Assembly (NCBI GenBank): GCA_002914805.1
Contig: JXTB01000040.1
Coordinates: 1,132,383 to 1,196,382, forward strand
Source of the DNA: Parasponia andersonii
Taxonomy: Eukaryota > Streptophyta > Magnoliopsida > Rosales > Cannabaceae
Direction: 5' to 3'
Length of the DNA: 64,000 bases
Below, piece by piece: positions 24,348 to 36,833 of this stretch. The position numbers and the translations under genes were made by a program. The notes beneath the pieces are model-generated. The model was not told where the DNA came from. It made no database searches and worked only from the letters and a program-made list of their open reading frames with translations. Positions within the stretch are counted from its first letter, which is position 1; each line of letters opens with the position of its first letter.

Positions 24348-25212
24348 TAAGGGTGATCATCAGTCGGTTTAGTCTGTTTTTTTAGACCTATCAAAATGGT
24401 CGGTCGATTTTCAATTTTTTTTTTTGCTCAAACTGGAAACAAACCGATTAAAAAATATATATAAAAAACCAATTGATTATTCGTTCGGTTTAGTCGGTTT
24501 TTAACCAAAAAAATTGAATATTTTAATTTTGGCTCATTCGGCCATTTTTTTTCAATTTTTTTGGCTGGCTCAGTCAGTTTTCAAGTTTGGTTGGCCGGTT
24601 TTTCTGTTGGGTTGGTTGGCTTTTCATTTTAAATCAGAAAAAAAAAGTACAATGTTTTAAAACAAATTATTGTATTTCCTTTTTTTTCTTTCTTTTAAAC
24701 TTCTTTTAACTTTAACTAAAACTAGTTGCGAAATAGTAGTTCAAAACAATCTTAAAATTATAAATATGAAAATTCAAATGAAGAAATATAAATTTAGATG
24801 CATAAATCAAATTAAAATATAAAAGTACATATATTTATATAATAATTTGGGTGTTAGATAATTACAAAATTAAACATTGTTAGGTCTATAAGGAGTTGAT
24901 AAATAATAATATTTAAGTTTGAAGAGAATTTAAAAAGAGATTAAATATTAGTTTTAGGAAAACTTTTTATACTCTATAGTATTTCATTATTTTAAATAAG
25001 TAAATAATTAAATAAAAATATAAGTTAAAGTATCGGTTTAGTCAGTTTTGTACCGATCGATTTGGAGTTGAAAAAAAAACCGACCAAACTAATATCGATT
25101 TCTTAATTTTTGGTTTTTCAGTTTTTAGTTTTATCAATTTCGGTTTTTTTTTGGTTACGGTCAATTGATTTTTGTGGTTTAATCGGATTGGTAGTTTTTC
25201 TACACACCTATA
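24348..25212. mobile_element. Non-autonomous hAT-like transposon
   Basis: An 865-bp block has short imperfect inverted ends ('taagggtg...' and '...cacctata'). It is flanked by 8-bp words differing at one base, 'ctttggac' (24340-24347) and 'cttttgac' (25213-25220). Near both ends it is filled with variants of 'cggtttagtcggttt' and 'tttcggtttttt', as in plant hAT-type non-autonomous elements. No transposase frame remains. The 8-bp target duplication is characteristic of hAT elements. Confidence 0.6.
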
Positions 25213-25220
25213 CTTTTGAC

Positions 25221-26518
25221 TTCTTCAATATGAAGTAGCAATTTAATGGGAAGAGAGGATCATTATGAATGTAGCAATCAGTGAGAAAAAAAAATTAACT
25301 ATGGAGAGAGAGGATGATGACGACAATGATGACAAGCAACAAAATATGTAAAATAAAAATCATGGTTTTAACCACTATAGAACTGGTTCGCACAATCGCT
25401 TTCTCCATTCATCATAGGGCATTTAAAAAAAATCTCATGAAAAGGTCTCTTATATAAATGGAAGAAAGAAAAAAAACCCAAATTCGTCTTTACGTGAAAA
25501 TTATATGTATGTGACAATAAAACTAATAGTTAGACCTAAAAAAATGGTTAGATTGGTGGACAACAGAATAAAGAGTAATAATCAGTCGGAAAAAAAATAG
25601 AATTAAGAGCAATAATAGTGAGTTGACAATGCATAATAATTTTTTGCCATATAAAGCATTGAGTTGTCTAATTAAGATTAATTTTGACCTTCTTTTAACA
25701 TATAATGAAAAGATGAACAACCTATAAACTATTTACAAAATTAGAATTTTTATTTTCATATCATTTAATCAAAATTTCGAAATTTCAAAATTATCCCAAC
25801 TCGACTCTAATTGATAAATTTCAACCAAATTGAAAAAATCAAAAATAAAGGAAGTGATGTGTAGATAGTGGCCGACTATGGTTGAGATTGTTCTACTATA
25901 GATGAATAGTGACCTGACTTCAGTCAAATATCTATTGAAAATTTTAGATTGACCGCTCAATCTAAGTTGAAGATTTTCAACTGATACCTAAATCTTCCAG
26001 CCACCAGTAAAAAACTTATGGGAACAACTAGTAGAGATGATAGTAGAAGTTTGAAGTTTGACTAGGTTGAAATTTTTCGACCATAGTTGAGCAGAACCAC
26101 AGCCTAGATTATGATCGAGATCGGGACTAAGACCAATTATAGCAGTGTGGTGCTAACTATAGTTGGTTGTGGTGACAGAAAAAATTTGGGGTATTTTGAG
26201 GAAGAATGTATTTCAAGGTTTGTTTTGAAATATGATATTCAAGTAATTTGAGATGTCTAACATGATAATAAAAATTAGTTTTGAAAACTAAATCCTTTTT
26301 TTCATCATGAGAGGTTTAATAGACTCCTATGTAAATATCCTGTCAGATTATGATCCAAAAATTAGAAGTAAAGGATCTTACAACTCCATAAAAGAGGATT
26401 TTGTACCTAAGATTTTATGTTGAATTAGTTTGGATCGAATTAGTTATTTTCCTATCAACAAATGAAAAAATCCACACATATTCAAATTTTTTAAAATCTT
26501 ATGAAATCCAATCTTTAT
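25221..26518. other. AT-rich intergenic, no gene seen
   Basis: No coding pattern was recognised. A patch of repeated 'gactatggttgag/gaccatagttgag' words lies near 25870-26170 and may be another degraded repeat. Confidence 0.35.
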
Positions 26519-26937
26519 TAGGGCTATTTGATAAGCCTATGCGGGTTTTATACTGAATCGGGCTAGCACATATTCTTATTAAGGAATCTGACATGACCCA
26601 CAAGCCCAACTCACTTTTTTTGCGAGCCTAAGTGGGTCATGCCTATAAGGGCTGAATATGGGCCATAATATGGGCCTAATTTCGTTATTATTCTATACTT
26701 TAAAATATATAGGCCCTAAATTCATTCATATTCTTTTAAAATTTGAATAAATTGAAAATAAATAAAAAACATTAAAAGTATATAAATAAAAATATTTAAT
26801 TAAATTTTTTTAATTTTAAAGTAATGTATTTAAAATTATACATAAAGTGACTAAATATGAGCCGATCAAAATGTGGGCTAGGCCAAGTTGGGTCCATGAT
26901 TAAAACCTAATTTGACCCCTACTATATGTAATTATAT
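26519..26937. repeat. Possible second hAT-like relic
   Basis: The stretch begins 'tagggctatttg' and ends '...gacccctac', which gives weak inverted ends. It contains repeated 'gggcctaa/gggctagg' words near both ends, as in some plant hAT-derived repeats. No 8-bp flanking duplication could be found. Confidence 0.3.
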
Positions 26938-27036
26938 TGTTCCCTTATTTATTTTCTTCTTTGCCCTTAAGGAAATCTTGCATAAATGAATTTAGTGACC
27001 TATATTAGAGATGTCAATGTGGGTTAGTCCGATTGA

Positions 27037-27462
27037 TGTAGTAGCCCACAAACATTAATGACCTAAAGCCAAGGCCTAAAATTCCAAAACCGAATCTAAT
27101 GAATATTTCATTAGTTGGTAGAATATTTTTGTGTGTCAGGTATTATAGACTTATTTATTTGAAATATGTTAGGTTATTTAGCTTGTGTATTTAAAGTTGG
27201 TTAGGTAAAAACTTTATTTATTTAAGTGTGTTTGGTTGGTCGGTGCTAGATATATAGTTGTAAGGTTCTTAGAATTATTTTATTGGATGGTTTAGATTAC
27301 TCCTAAACTTGTATAAATAGCTTTCATTGGCAAGAGTTGTGATTATCCAATATTTAATCACATCTTAGTTTTCTCTTCTAAATTCTTTTTGAGAATTTTA
27401 CTTATTTATATTCTCTTTATGAGAATGCAAGTTAGAGCGAAATCTAGCAATCTGTTGTGTCA
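27037..27462 (+). repeat. 5' LTR of Gypsy element
   Basis: It begins 'tgtagtag' and ends '...ttgtgtca', with a TATA box 'tataaata' at 27312-27319. It pairs with 32153-32577. Confidence 0.88.
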
Positions 27463-27464
27463 AT

Positions 27465-27476
27465 TGGTATCAGAGC
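27465..27476 (+). other. Primer-binding site (initiator tRNA-Met type)
   Basis: It reads 'tggtatcagagc', 2 bp downstream of the 5' LTR. Confidence 0.85.
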
Positions 27477-27957
27477 CTACCTCTATATCAGGTGGAGCTT
27501 TCTTGTTACTGTTACCCTATACTATCTCCATTAAAAAAAAAAATACTTAGTTCATCATCACTTTCATTATCTAATCCTTATCATCACCTTCCTACAATAA
27601 TTATTTATCACACATACACATATAAGCCTTCCATACACTATCTTTATTTTTTAAAAAAAAAAACAAGAAGCGTATATCAAGGTTTTCTCTTTAGAAAATT
27701 TGTTTCATTCATTTAATAAGGTAATATATATTTTTGTAAGCTTTATTTTTTTCTTACTATTTAGATTTTTGAGAGTTCTATTTTTTCTTTACTTTTAAGA
27801 ATTTGTACTATTTTAATTCCTATAAAAGCCCAAAAAAAAAAGTAAAAAAAAGTTTTAAAAAAGTCAAAAAAAGCAAAAAAAAAAAAAGATATCGGACGGA
27901 GAGTCTAGTCAACGAAATCCCGCTGTAGAAGAGTTCGCAACAAAGAAGTCAGTAGAT

Positions 27958-28975
27958 GCATTAAATAGAAGATTGCATAATATAGAGACAATGCTTACAA
28001 ATTTGACTCAACACTTTCTTGGGAGACGAAACAAGAATTATGAACAACGGAGACGCGATGAAGTTGATCCTCTTGGAAATTTTAGGCAACATCGAAATCA
28101 ACTTTTCCAAGATGAAGATTCTAGTGAAGACGATGAAGGACGAGTCACGCTCGAAAACAACCAAGGACCTCGGCAAAATGACTAGTGCATGAAGATCGAG
28201 ATTCCGCAATTTAATAGTCTATATATGATTAAAGAATTCCTTGATTGGTTAGCTGAAGTAGAAAAGTTGTTTGATTATAGGGGTACTCCATGTCATATGA
28301 AAGCCAAATTGGTTGCTTATTGACTCAATAGAGGCGCGTTAGTTTGGTGGGATTAATTACAGGCGACACGTATTTGACAAAGGAGAAATAAAGTTCACAT
28401 TTAGCGGCGAATGAAATAATTGATGATCGAGCACTTCTATCTCCAGATTATGAACAAGCACTTTTTAGTCAATATCAACATTGCCAACAAACATATCGGA
28501 TAGTACAAGAATACGTAACTGAGTTTGATAGATTGGTTGCCCGAGTGGACATTCGTGAATCCGAAAGTCAAAAGATTTCTAGATTCATTGATGGACTTTG
28601 TGTAAACATACAAGACGAGGTCTTCAAACAATCTCATAATACTTTATCAAGTGTAATTTAACTCACTTTGAAAATTAAAACTCAGCACAATAAATGGGTA
28701 AATCATAATTCAACAACTTTTCAATCCTTTATACCATCACAAAGATCTAATTTGAGTAAAGGGAAGGCCATAGCAAGACCACACAATGAAGCAGTAAGAC
28801 CAATTCCTTTTCACAACCAACCAACCACTCGACCGCAAAGGGAAATAGCCAGCAACAATACTAACAACACTTGTGCAATCCCGAGAGGTAATAAATATTA
28901 TCGATGTGGATAAACAGGCCACTATTCAAATCAATGTCATCAGAACAGACCCGTTAATCTAACCATACATGGTGA
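27958..28975 (+). pseudogene. Gypsy gag remnant with zinc knuckle
   Basis: An open N-terminal part (27973-28185) is followed by a broken gag core. One reading of the core contains 'EYVTEFDRLVARV' near 28510-28550. After this comes a basic tail and a CCHC-like knuckle near 28898-28940 ('YYRCG', a stop, then 'TGHYSNQC'). The stop inside the knuckle and at least one frameshift abolish it. Confidence 0.75.
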
Positions 28976-29162
28976 TGATGTTGAAAGGGACGAGGCGTAT
29001 TTCAAGAATGAGGAGTATGTAGATGAAGTTGAACTTGATGAAGTCATTTATGGAGATGAAGGTATTTCCTTAGTGATAATACGATTGATGTATACACCGA
29101 AGAAGGAAGAACACATACAATGACACAACATCATCAAGATTCATTGTACGGCTAAACAATGG

Positions 29163-29474
29163 GTGTGTGATATTATCATTGATACTGAGAGTAGAGAGAA
29201 CATAGTATCCAAGACTATAGCGGATAAGTTACAATTATCAAACCAACCATATACTACCCCGTATAGCATTGGCTGGATCAAAGACATCGGTGAAACAAAG
29301 GTAACACAAAAATGTCGAATTCCTTTCTCCATTGATAAATTCAAAGATGAGGTATTATGTGATGTTGTTGATATGGATGCTTGTCATATATTGCTTGGTC
29401 GACCGTGGCAATTTAAATCAAAGACTATGCATAATGGCAAAGCTAAACATATAACTTCCACAAAGATAATATGA
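29163..29474 (+). pseudogene. Gypsy aspartic protease remnant
   Basis: The frame contains 'IIIDTESRENIVSK', where the expected catalytic D-T/S-G triplet reads D-T-E, and the later conserved 'HILLGRPWQ'. The changed Gly would be expected to inactivate it. Confidence 0.75.
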
Positions 29475-29718
29475 AAATTACTCTAGCTCCTATGAAGCTG
29501 CAAAATAACCAAACAACCTCCACCATGTCCAACCTTCTTTTTGTACCTAAAGAGGCATATACTCCTACTAATATTCATGTGCAAATTCAAACATTACTAT
29601 TTGAATTTGAAGACATTATTCCTCAGGAGTTACCCACTAGCTTACCACCCTTACGAAATATTCAACGCTAGATTGATTTTGTTCTCGGACCAAGTCTACC
29701 GAGTCTACCACACTACTG

Positions 29719-30850
29719 TATGAGTCCTAAGGAGTATGAGATTCTAAATACACAAGTTCAAGACCTCCTAAAAAAAGGGATGATTAGAGAAAGCGTGAGC
29801 CCTGTGGCTGTACCTGTACTCCTAACACTGAAGAAAGACTGAAGCTAGAGGATGTGCATTGATAGTTAGGCCATCAATAAGATTACAGTATGATATCAAT
29901 TCCTATCCCACGATTGGATGACATGCTTGATAGATTAGGAGGTTCAAAGCTCTTTTCCAAGATTGATTTGCGGAATGGATACCATCAAATTCGTATTTAT
30001 CTTGGAGATGAATGGACGACTGCATTCAAAACACATGAAGGACTATACGAATGGTTAGTTATGCTGTTCGGTCTATCCAATGCCCCGAGTAATTTGATGA
30101 GGTTAATGAATCAGGTATTCCAACCTTTCATTGGAAGATTTTCGTCGTTTATTTTGATGATATTTTTGTTTATAGTCAGAATGAGAAAAAATATCTACAA
30201 CACTTGACTGAAGTTTCTAATGCACTTTATAAGAATTAGTTTTATGTCAACCTAAAAAAATGTAGCTTCATGACTGACAACTTAGTCTTCTTATGCTTTG
30301 TTGTAAGTTCTGACAGAATCAAAGTCAATCAAAATAAGGTAAAGGCTATCTGAGAATGGCCAATACCGAAGACGATTTGTGAAAACTTTAATACTATACC
30401 TATACTACTCCCTGACTGTTTGAAGCAAAAGCAATTCCTTTAGACAAAAGAAGCGGAACGGAGTTTTGCTATCTTAAAGGAAAATTTCACAAATGCACTC
30501 ATCCTTGTACTTCTTGGCTTTGACAAGATTTTCAAAGTTGGCTGTTCTATCTCAAGATATGAAGCAAATAGCTTTCTTTAGTAAAATACTCGGTGAAGCC
30601 AAAAAGAAATGGTCATCGTACGAATAAGAATTATATGCAGTTGTTCGTATATTACAACAATGAATGCTGTATATAGTGCAGAAAGAATTCATCATCAATA
30701 CGGATCATCAAGCTTTTAAGTACCGCAACAACTCTTCCAAACCAAATAGAATGCACGCTCGATGGATTGCCTACATCTAGAAGTTACTTTCTCTCTTAGG
30801 CATAAGTCAAGACAATTAAACAAGGTTATTGATGCATTGAGTTACCGAGT
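29719..30850 (+). pseudogene. Gypsy reverse transcriptase and RNase H remnant
   Basis: The RT starts near 29719, and the core at 29890-30150 contains '[13 protein letters not shown]' and 'LFGLSNAPS'. The catalytic 'YFDD' is present near 30154 but in another frame, so a frameshift lies just before it. Downstream (30430-30850), RNase H-like pieces are interrupted by several stops. Confidence 0.8.
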
Positions 30851-30984
30851 TATGTTACTAACTACTGTTCAAAATGAAATAAACGGTTTTGATTATTTGA
30901 AAGACTTATATACTGAAGATGAAGATTTCAAGGAAGAATGAGAGAAGTGTATTAGTGGAGTTGCAAATAAACATTAGATATATG

Positions 30985-32105
30985 ATGGTTTTCTATTCTT
31001 TGAAAACCGTTTATGTATTCCATGAAGATCTCTCAGAGAATACATCATTCAGGAGCTACACGCAGGAGGGTTAGGAGGACACATGGGGCGAGACAAAACT
31101 ATTTCGTTAGTGGAAGCTCGGTACTTTTGGCCATATCTTAAGTATGATGTTGAGAAATTTGTCAAGCATTGTTATATATGCCAGGCTACAAAGGAACAAG
31201 CTCAAAACATTGGGTTGTATATACCACTTCCTATTCCTGATGCGCCTTAGGAAGATTTGTCCATAGATTTCATCTTGGGACTACCGTGAATACAAAAAGA
31301 TTCAGATTCTATCTTTGTTGTGGTAGATTATTTTTCAATGATGGCCCATTTTATTCCCTTCAAAAAAACTTTGAATGCTACCTATATTGCTCAATTGTTC
31401 TTTCGAGAGATTATTCATCTATATGGATTAATAAGGACAATAGTGTTTGATCGTAATAGTAAATTCCTCAGTCATTTTTGGTGCACTTTATGGATGAGAC
31501 TTGATACTATTTTATAATTTAGTAGCATTTATCATCCCCAAATAGATGGGCAAACTAAAGTCATTAATCACACACCGGGCAACATTTTATAGTGCTTGAT
31601 TAAAGAAAGTCCTAGGCAATGGGAGAATGTACTATCACAAGCTGAGTTTGCTTACAACAACAAGCCAAATCGTTCTAACGATAAATCTCCATTTGAAATT
31701 ATTTATATTCGTCTTCCATTGCATACTATCAACTTGGTACCTTTACCAAAACTTCCTAGGATAAGAATTATTGCCAATCATTTGATTAATAAGGCGATCC
31801 ACATCTATGAAGAAGTGAAAAGAAAGTTAGAAGAGTTTACTACAAAATATAAGGCTAATGCTGACAAGTACATAAGATTCAAAACTTTCAAAGAGGGCGA
31901 TTTTATAATGGTTTATTTACGTAAAGAAAGACTTCCAGTAAGAGAACACAATAAACTTAAGCAAAAGAAAATTGGCCCCTATTGTATTATTCAAAAGACT
32001 AATGATAATGTATATGTCATTGATATACTAGGTAGTTACACAATTTCTAAGACCTTTAACATTCAAGACCTGTACGAGCACCATAGATTGGAAGTCATAC
32101 CATGA
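30985..32105 (+). pseudogene. Gypsy integrase remnant
   Basis: The zinc-binding HHCC part lies near 31050-31190 ('GHMGRDKT', 'HCYICQAT'). The catalytic core comes next (31320-31517), and then a long open C-terminal stretch (31596-32105) with 'QAEFAYNNKPNRS' and 'KKIGPYCII'. Stops near 31248, 31290 and 31515 break it into pieces. Confidence 0.8.
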
Positions 32106-32135
32106 GCGACTCGAGGACAAGTGCATTTTTTTTTC

Positions 32136-32152
32136 AAGTGGGGGAGAACTAA
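32136..32152 (+). other. Polypurine tract of Gypsy element
   Basis: The purine-rich run 'agtgggggagaactaa' lies directly before the 3' LTR. Confidence 0.7.
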
Positions 32153-32577
32153 TGTAGTAGTCCACAAACATCAATGACCCAAAGCCAAGGCCTAAAATTC
32201 CAAAACCCAATCTAATGAACATTCCATTGGTTGGTAGAATGCTTTTGTGTGTTAGGTATTATAGACTTATTTATTTGAAATGTACTAGGTTATGTAGCTT
32301 GTTTATATAAAGTGTGTTAGCTGAACAATTTATTTATTTAAGTGTGTTTGGTTGGTAGGTGCTAAGTGTATGGTTGTAATTTTCTTAGAATTATTTTATT
32401 GGATGGTTTAGATTAATCCTAAACTTGTATAAATAGCCTTCATTGGTAAGAGTTGTGATCATCCAATCTTTAATCATATCTTAGTTTTTTCTTCTAAATT
32501 CTCTTTGAGAATTTTACTTATTTCTATTCTCGTTGTGAGAACGCAAATTAGAGTGAAATCTAGCAATCCGTTGAGCA
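32153..32577 (+). repeat. 3' LTR of Gypsy element
   Basis: It begins 'tgtagtag' and ends '...ttgagca', with the TATA box at 32428-32435. It pairs with 27037-27462. Confidence 0.88.
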
Positions 32578-32929
32578 ATCAATATTGTATTTTTTCTTTG
32601 GAATGTGGGCCAGCCTACAAAACTCGGCCCATATTGACATTGATATCTCCAGTATTGATCAATAAATTCATTTGTGCAAGATTTTCTTGAGGGAAAAGAA
32701 ATGAATAAATAGAGAGCAACATAATTGTATCTTTTTTCAAAAAACTAGTTAATAATTACACATGGAATGCATTTATGAGTTGCTTAGTTATGTTTTTATC
32801 TTTTGGATATGTGAAGAAAAATGTAAATATTTTATTATTTTAAATTATTTGAATTTATATTACATCTATAGTAACTAGGTATATATATATATGTAATAGC
32901 CTATCTTTTTAAAGGACAAAATGGTCATT

Positions 32930-34870
32930 TGTTCATATTTTAAAAAAAAAAAATTAAAAATTATACATATATTACTCTCTTTCTCTCTCCCTTTCGTCCC
33001 CACCTTCTCGATCACCTCTTTCACTTTCGCTTTCTCTCATTCTCTCAGCCAAAGGAACGTAAGGAGGAGTGCCGCCACCGCCTCGTCCACCGTCCAGCCA
33101 GGCCAGCTATCGGTGAAGCTCCCCTATGCCGCCTACTGCCCATGCTACCGATCCTGTGAAGCTACCGAGCTCTCTCCGTTGGAAAATGCCATTTTTGGCC
33201 ATTTGGAGCTTTTCGTCACCGGCATCATTTCGGACCGTTTCAGGTCGTGTTTTTGGGCTTGTTGGGTTCGTCTTGTCGAGAGGAACCTCATGGTATATAT
33301 TTCACGATCTTATTTTGCCCGTTTTGAAAGTTGTCATTTTTGGGTGTTTTAAGTTTTGAATTTTAGTTTTTAATCCGACTGTTAGATTTCATTTTTGTTG
33401 TTGTTTTTGGAATGTACTCGGAAAATGGTGAAGTTTGATATATATATTGACTATATCTAGTGACTGATACGAAAGTCAATATCTAACAGCTTAGATTTTG
33501 TCTAGTTTTATGTGCCACTAGTCCGGTATCGACCCAGACCTGAATTAGTCAAGTTATATATCTAACTTAGCTATTTTGAACATTAGGAATGTAATGAAGA
33601 GATCCGTTCATTGATTCGAAGCTTCGTTGAGGGGTCGATGTTTCCCAAATGAGCAATCAAGGGCGTGGAATTAGTTTCCGACCCTCCAAATGATCGTCCA
33701 ATTGACACCTTGAGTATCTAATAGGGTGGTATCGCTATTCTAGTAAGGTAGGGATTAAGTTACTTCTTTTTTACATTGTTTTTGAATAAAACTTATTTTC
33801 TGCAACATATGAGAATAAACATGACTTTAGAATTTTTAAATATCTGTGATGGAATTGAATGGTATGATTTATATATTGGATTGCTTTGGGATTTTTCTGA
33901 GTGCAGGTTATTTTTAGATATGTTAAAAATAGAGCCGTTATGCTACCCTTTTTTTTACAAAATTTAATTAACCATTTTATTAAAAACTAAAGCATCATTT
34001 GAACTTAAATTACTGCATGGCTACTTTTACACATCAGTTCAGAGTACATGTGTCATAGGATCACATATGAGTCCCAAGTTAGTATTATAGGATTTTTATA
34101 GTATGGCGCTGCAGCCCCACTGACAGTGCAGAGTATGTGAACCCACACGGAGTATTTCTTCTGATTACCTCCCTATTTGGTAAGTGTAGGTAATACGGTT
34201 ACCCCTCCAAGTTTGGTAGGCGACACACAGATGTCCCCTCCGGTTATGAGCTAGGTGTCATGTAGGTTATATAACACACGTTGCGCCAATACCCTGGTTT
34301 CCATTGATGAGAAGTGGTGAACTCATGGGTATGGGTGGATTTGTGTCATGTGTTTGTGGACTGATTGATTTTCTGATATCATACTTTTTGTATATCTATA
34401 TATATGTGCGTACGGACTATTAGTTTTGGATAACATGTTTTCATATTTATATGTATATAGTTATATGTATATATATATATATATATGGATTATCAGCTTT
34501 GAAGATGGATATATATATAAGTATATATATATGGTTTTACTAAAAATGGTGTTTTTGGATTAAACTAACAATGCAGAGGCTTTCCATCACTGAAAAAGGT
34601 TTAATATGACGTAACAGCTTTCCTACTGAGCTCTCGAGCTCACCCTTCCTATTTTTCCTCCTTTTAGGTGATTGTTCATTCGAGTCAGTTGTCCCGTTGG
34701 CTAGGCAAATCGCTTGGGTTATGCTTGCTATCCTATCCCTTTTCGGTTTGTCCATCTACCTTGTTTTATATTTCTTCCTCAGGTATATCTATTTAGTTAA
34801 GTTTTTTGTTCCTAATAAGTGATTGTATGAGGATGTTATTACTACTATTTGAAGATTTGACGAATAGACT
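32930..34870 (+). repeat. Unclassified interspersed repeat (family C), copy 2
   Basis: The part from 33360 onward aligns with 680-2030 and, inverted, with 60350-61330. The first 400 bp (32980-33360) are less AT-rich and hold open frames on the plus strand that show no known domain. Near the end, the 'tcctactgagctctcgagctcac' region (34621 onward) corresponds to 1782-1810. A TA microsatellite lies at 34440-34480. It is probably a retrotransposon-derived non-coding repeat. Confidence 0.5.
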
Positions 34871-36833
34871 GGGCAATACAGTTCTGGAGAAGCATATTTT
34901 CAAAGTTTTAAGTACTTGGACTTTTCTTGGACTCTATATATTGATTTTTGAACTTTCTATCTCAAGCTTTACGAAATGAATTTAATTAATAAAAAAAAAT
35001 TTCCTTAAACCAAGTTTTTAAACAATTTAACTATGTTTTCTCGAATTTTAATTGGTGTTTCTTTCTTGATAAACTAAATAAAAATGAACATTTTTTATAC
35101 AGAATTTTCAAAGACGTGAGAACTAAAATAAAATCTAAATACCTAATTTTCTCTGAATTTTGTAAAATTTTTTATTTATATTAATTTATATTCAAAATTA
35201 CCATTATGAATATACATGTGTAAATTAATATATTCGCAGCAGGATCAAACTTATCAACTTAAAAGGTGAGTTTTGAGTTGTGACGCCCCTAATAAAAAAT
35301 GCATTGAACAAGCTGAAGAAAAAAAAAAAGGAAAAAACAATTAAATAGAAACAATAGCACCACAACAATCTGAGTGCATTTGACGAATCGAAAAACAAAA
35401 AGGCAAAACCCAACACATGGGCTCTTAATTCGGGATTTGATGTGGCTAAGAGATTGATACAACAAAAGAAAATGTAAAAAAACTAAATCAACCTTGACAC
35501 ATAAATACATTATTCTATTATATTAATCTATAAAATGATAAAATTAAATTATCAAGGGTATAATAGAAAATATAAAAGAAGAAAGGTAAAGCAGGTCGTC
35601 GTCGGACTTATTTCAACGCTCTTTTTTAGTAGATACTACAGGTAAGACAAGTCTAGTTTTTTTTTTTTTTGTGCTCAAAAAGACAAGTCTAGTTTGAATT
35701 CACCTACGTGAGTGTCTGTTTCAGGATTCCAGCGGCCAAGATTTTCTTCATTTTATTAATTGGCCTTGCAAATTCTCGTCTTTGTTATGAATATCCTCAG
35801 TCAAGAATATCATTTTTAATGCAAGTAATTAAATGGTTTTTTCTGTACTTGCGATACACACCAAAATATCTTAGTCGTTTTTTTGAAATGAAAGATATTA
35901 AAATTAAAATTAAAGATAGATCATGCGACCCATTTAGTGTTTGAACAATTCTTCATCGTTTGGAAAAATTAGACGGAGCCAGATTTGGAGTTTTCCTTTT
36001 GTTTCTCTGAGATAATATCTGTGTGATAATGAGTTAATGAATTGGATTTTCTAACTTTTAACCTAATTCACATCTATTCACATCTATTCACATCTTCTTT
36101 ATTCATCTCAGTAAATTTTGTCTCTTCACCATCTGTGACAAGCAAATAATGCCAAATATGTTCATAAGCATCGAGACCATGACACACACCCCCCTAAATA
36201 AATAAGTAAATAAACCATTAAAATAAAAAAGGCAAGCTTATCGAGATGTCCAACTCATAAACTCCGTCAATCTTTTCTTTCTTTCCTTTTTCCTTTTCAT
36301 TTCTCTGTGTAGATATGGCCCCATATATGGACCTCCTTGTCTATTAAATAAGAACTAACAGTTAATTTTTGTGAAGCTTCTGTTTTGGTTAATCATGTAG
36401 CTAACAGCTTAGATTTGTCAATGTATATTGAAGGAAAAATATCTTGAATTCTATATAATTACAAAGAATAAAGGAGAAAATTATAAGGTATAGATATGCA
36501 CGTTTGTTTAATAATAAACTACTCAAACTTCCTTTGACTTAATATTGCTATATAGTAATGAATATTAAACCTTTGCTTCAAACTAAGACATATTATCACA
36601 ACTCAAAAATTGTGGTCACAAACTTAGTCGATTTTAAAACACACATATTTGTAGTATTGATATATAAGGTTTGAATCTCCCCAAACCTTATCCGCCGAAC
36701 ACCCACTAGAAAAGAAAAAGAAAAGATAACGACAAATGTTATTTTTCAAACACTAACTGATATATATACACATATGTAAGTATGCATAATTTTAGTTCCA
36801 AGCCCCCCAAGTTCTCCTAGCCGGAGAAACACC
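34871..36833. other. 5' flank of the plus-strand P450, no other gene seen
   Basis: AT-rich sequence. TATA-like words occur upstream of the start codon (near 36660 and 36760), but none stands out as the promoter. The short tandem words 'cacatctattcacatctattcacatc' near 36069-36095 are a local slippage repeat. Confidence 0.4.

Larger units (their letters stand above)
27037..32577 (+). mobile_element. Ty3/Gypsy retrotransposon, complete in structure but decayed
   Basis: Two LTRs (27037-27462 and 32153-32577) enclose a primer-binding site, gag with a zinc knuckle, protease, reverse transcriptase, RNase H, integrase and a polypurine tract, in the Gypsy order with integrase last. The LTRs differ at about 45 positions by my count (roughly 11%), so the insertion is old. 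Every domain carries stops or frameshifts. The 5-mers flanking the LTRs (attga and atcaa) do not match, so the target duplication has decayed or my limits are off by a base or two. No chromodomain was recognised. Confidence 0.88.

Noticed and set aside
27465-27476. tRNA-like sequence 'tggtatcagagc'
   Set aside because: It is a retrotransposon primer-binding site, not a tRNA gene; no cloverleaf follows.
33126-33359. Open frames of 77 and 143 codons on the plus strand
   Set aside because: They sit in the less AT-rich start of an interspersed repeat, overlap in different frames and match no family I know.
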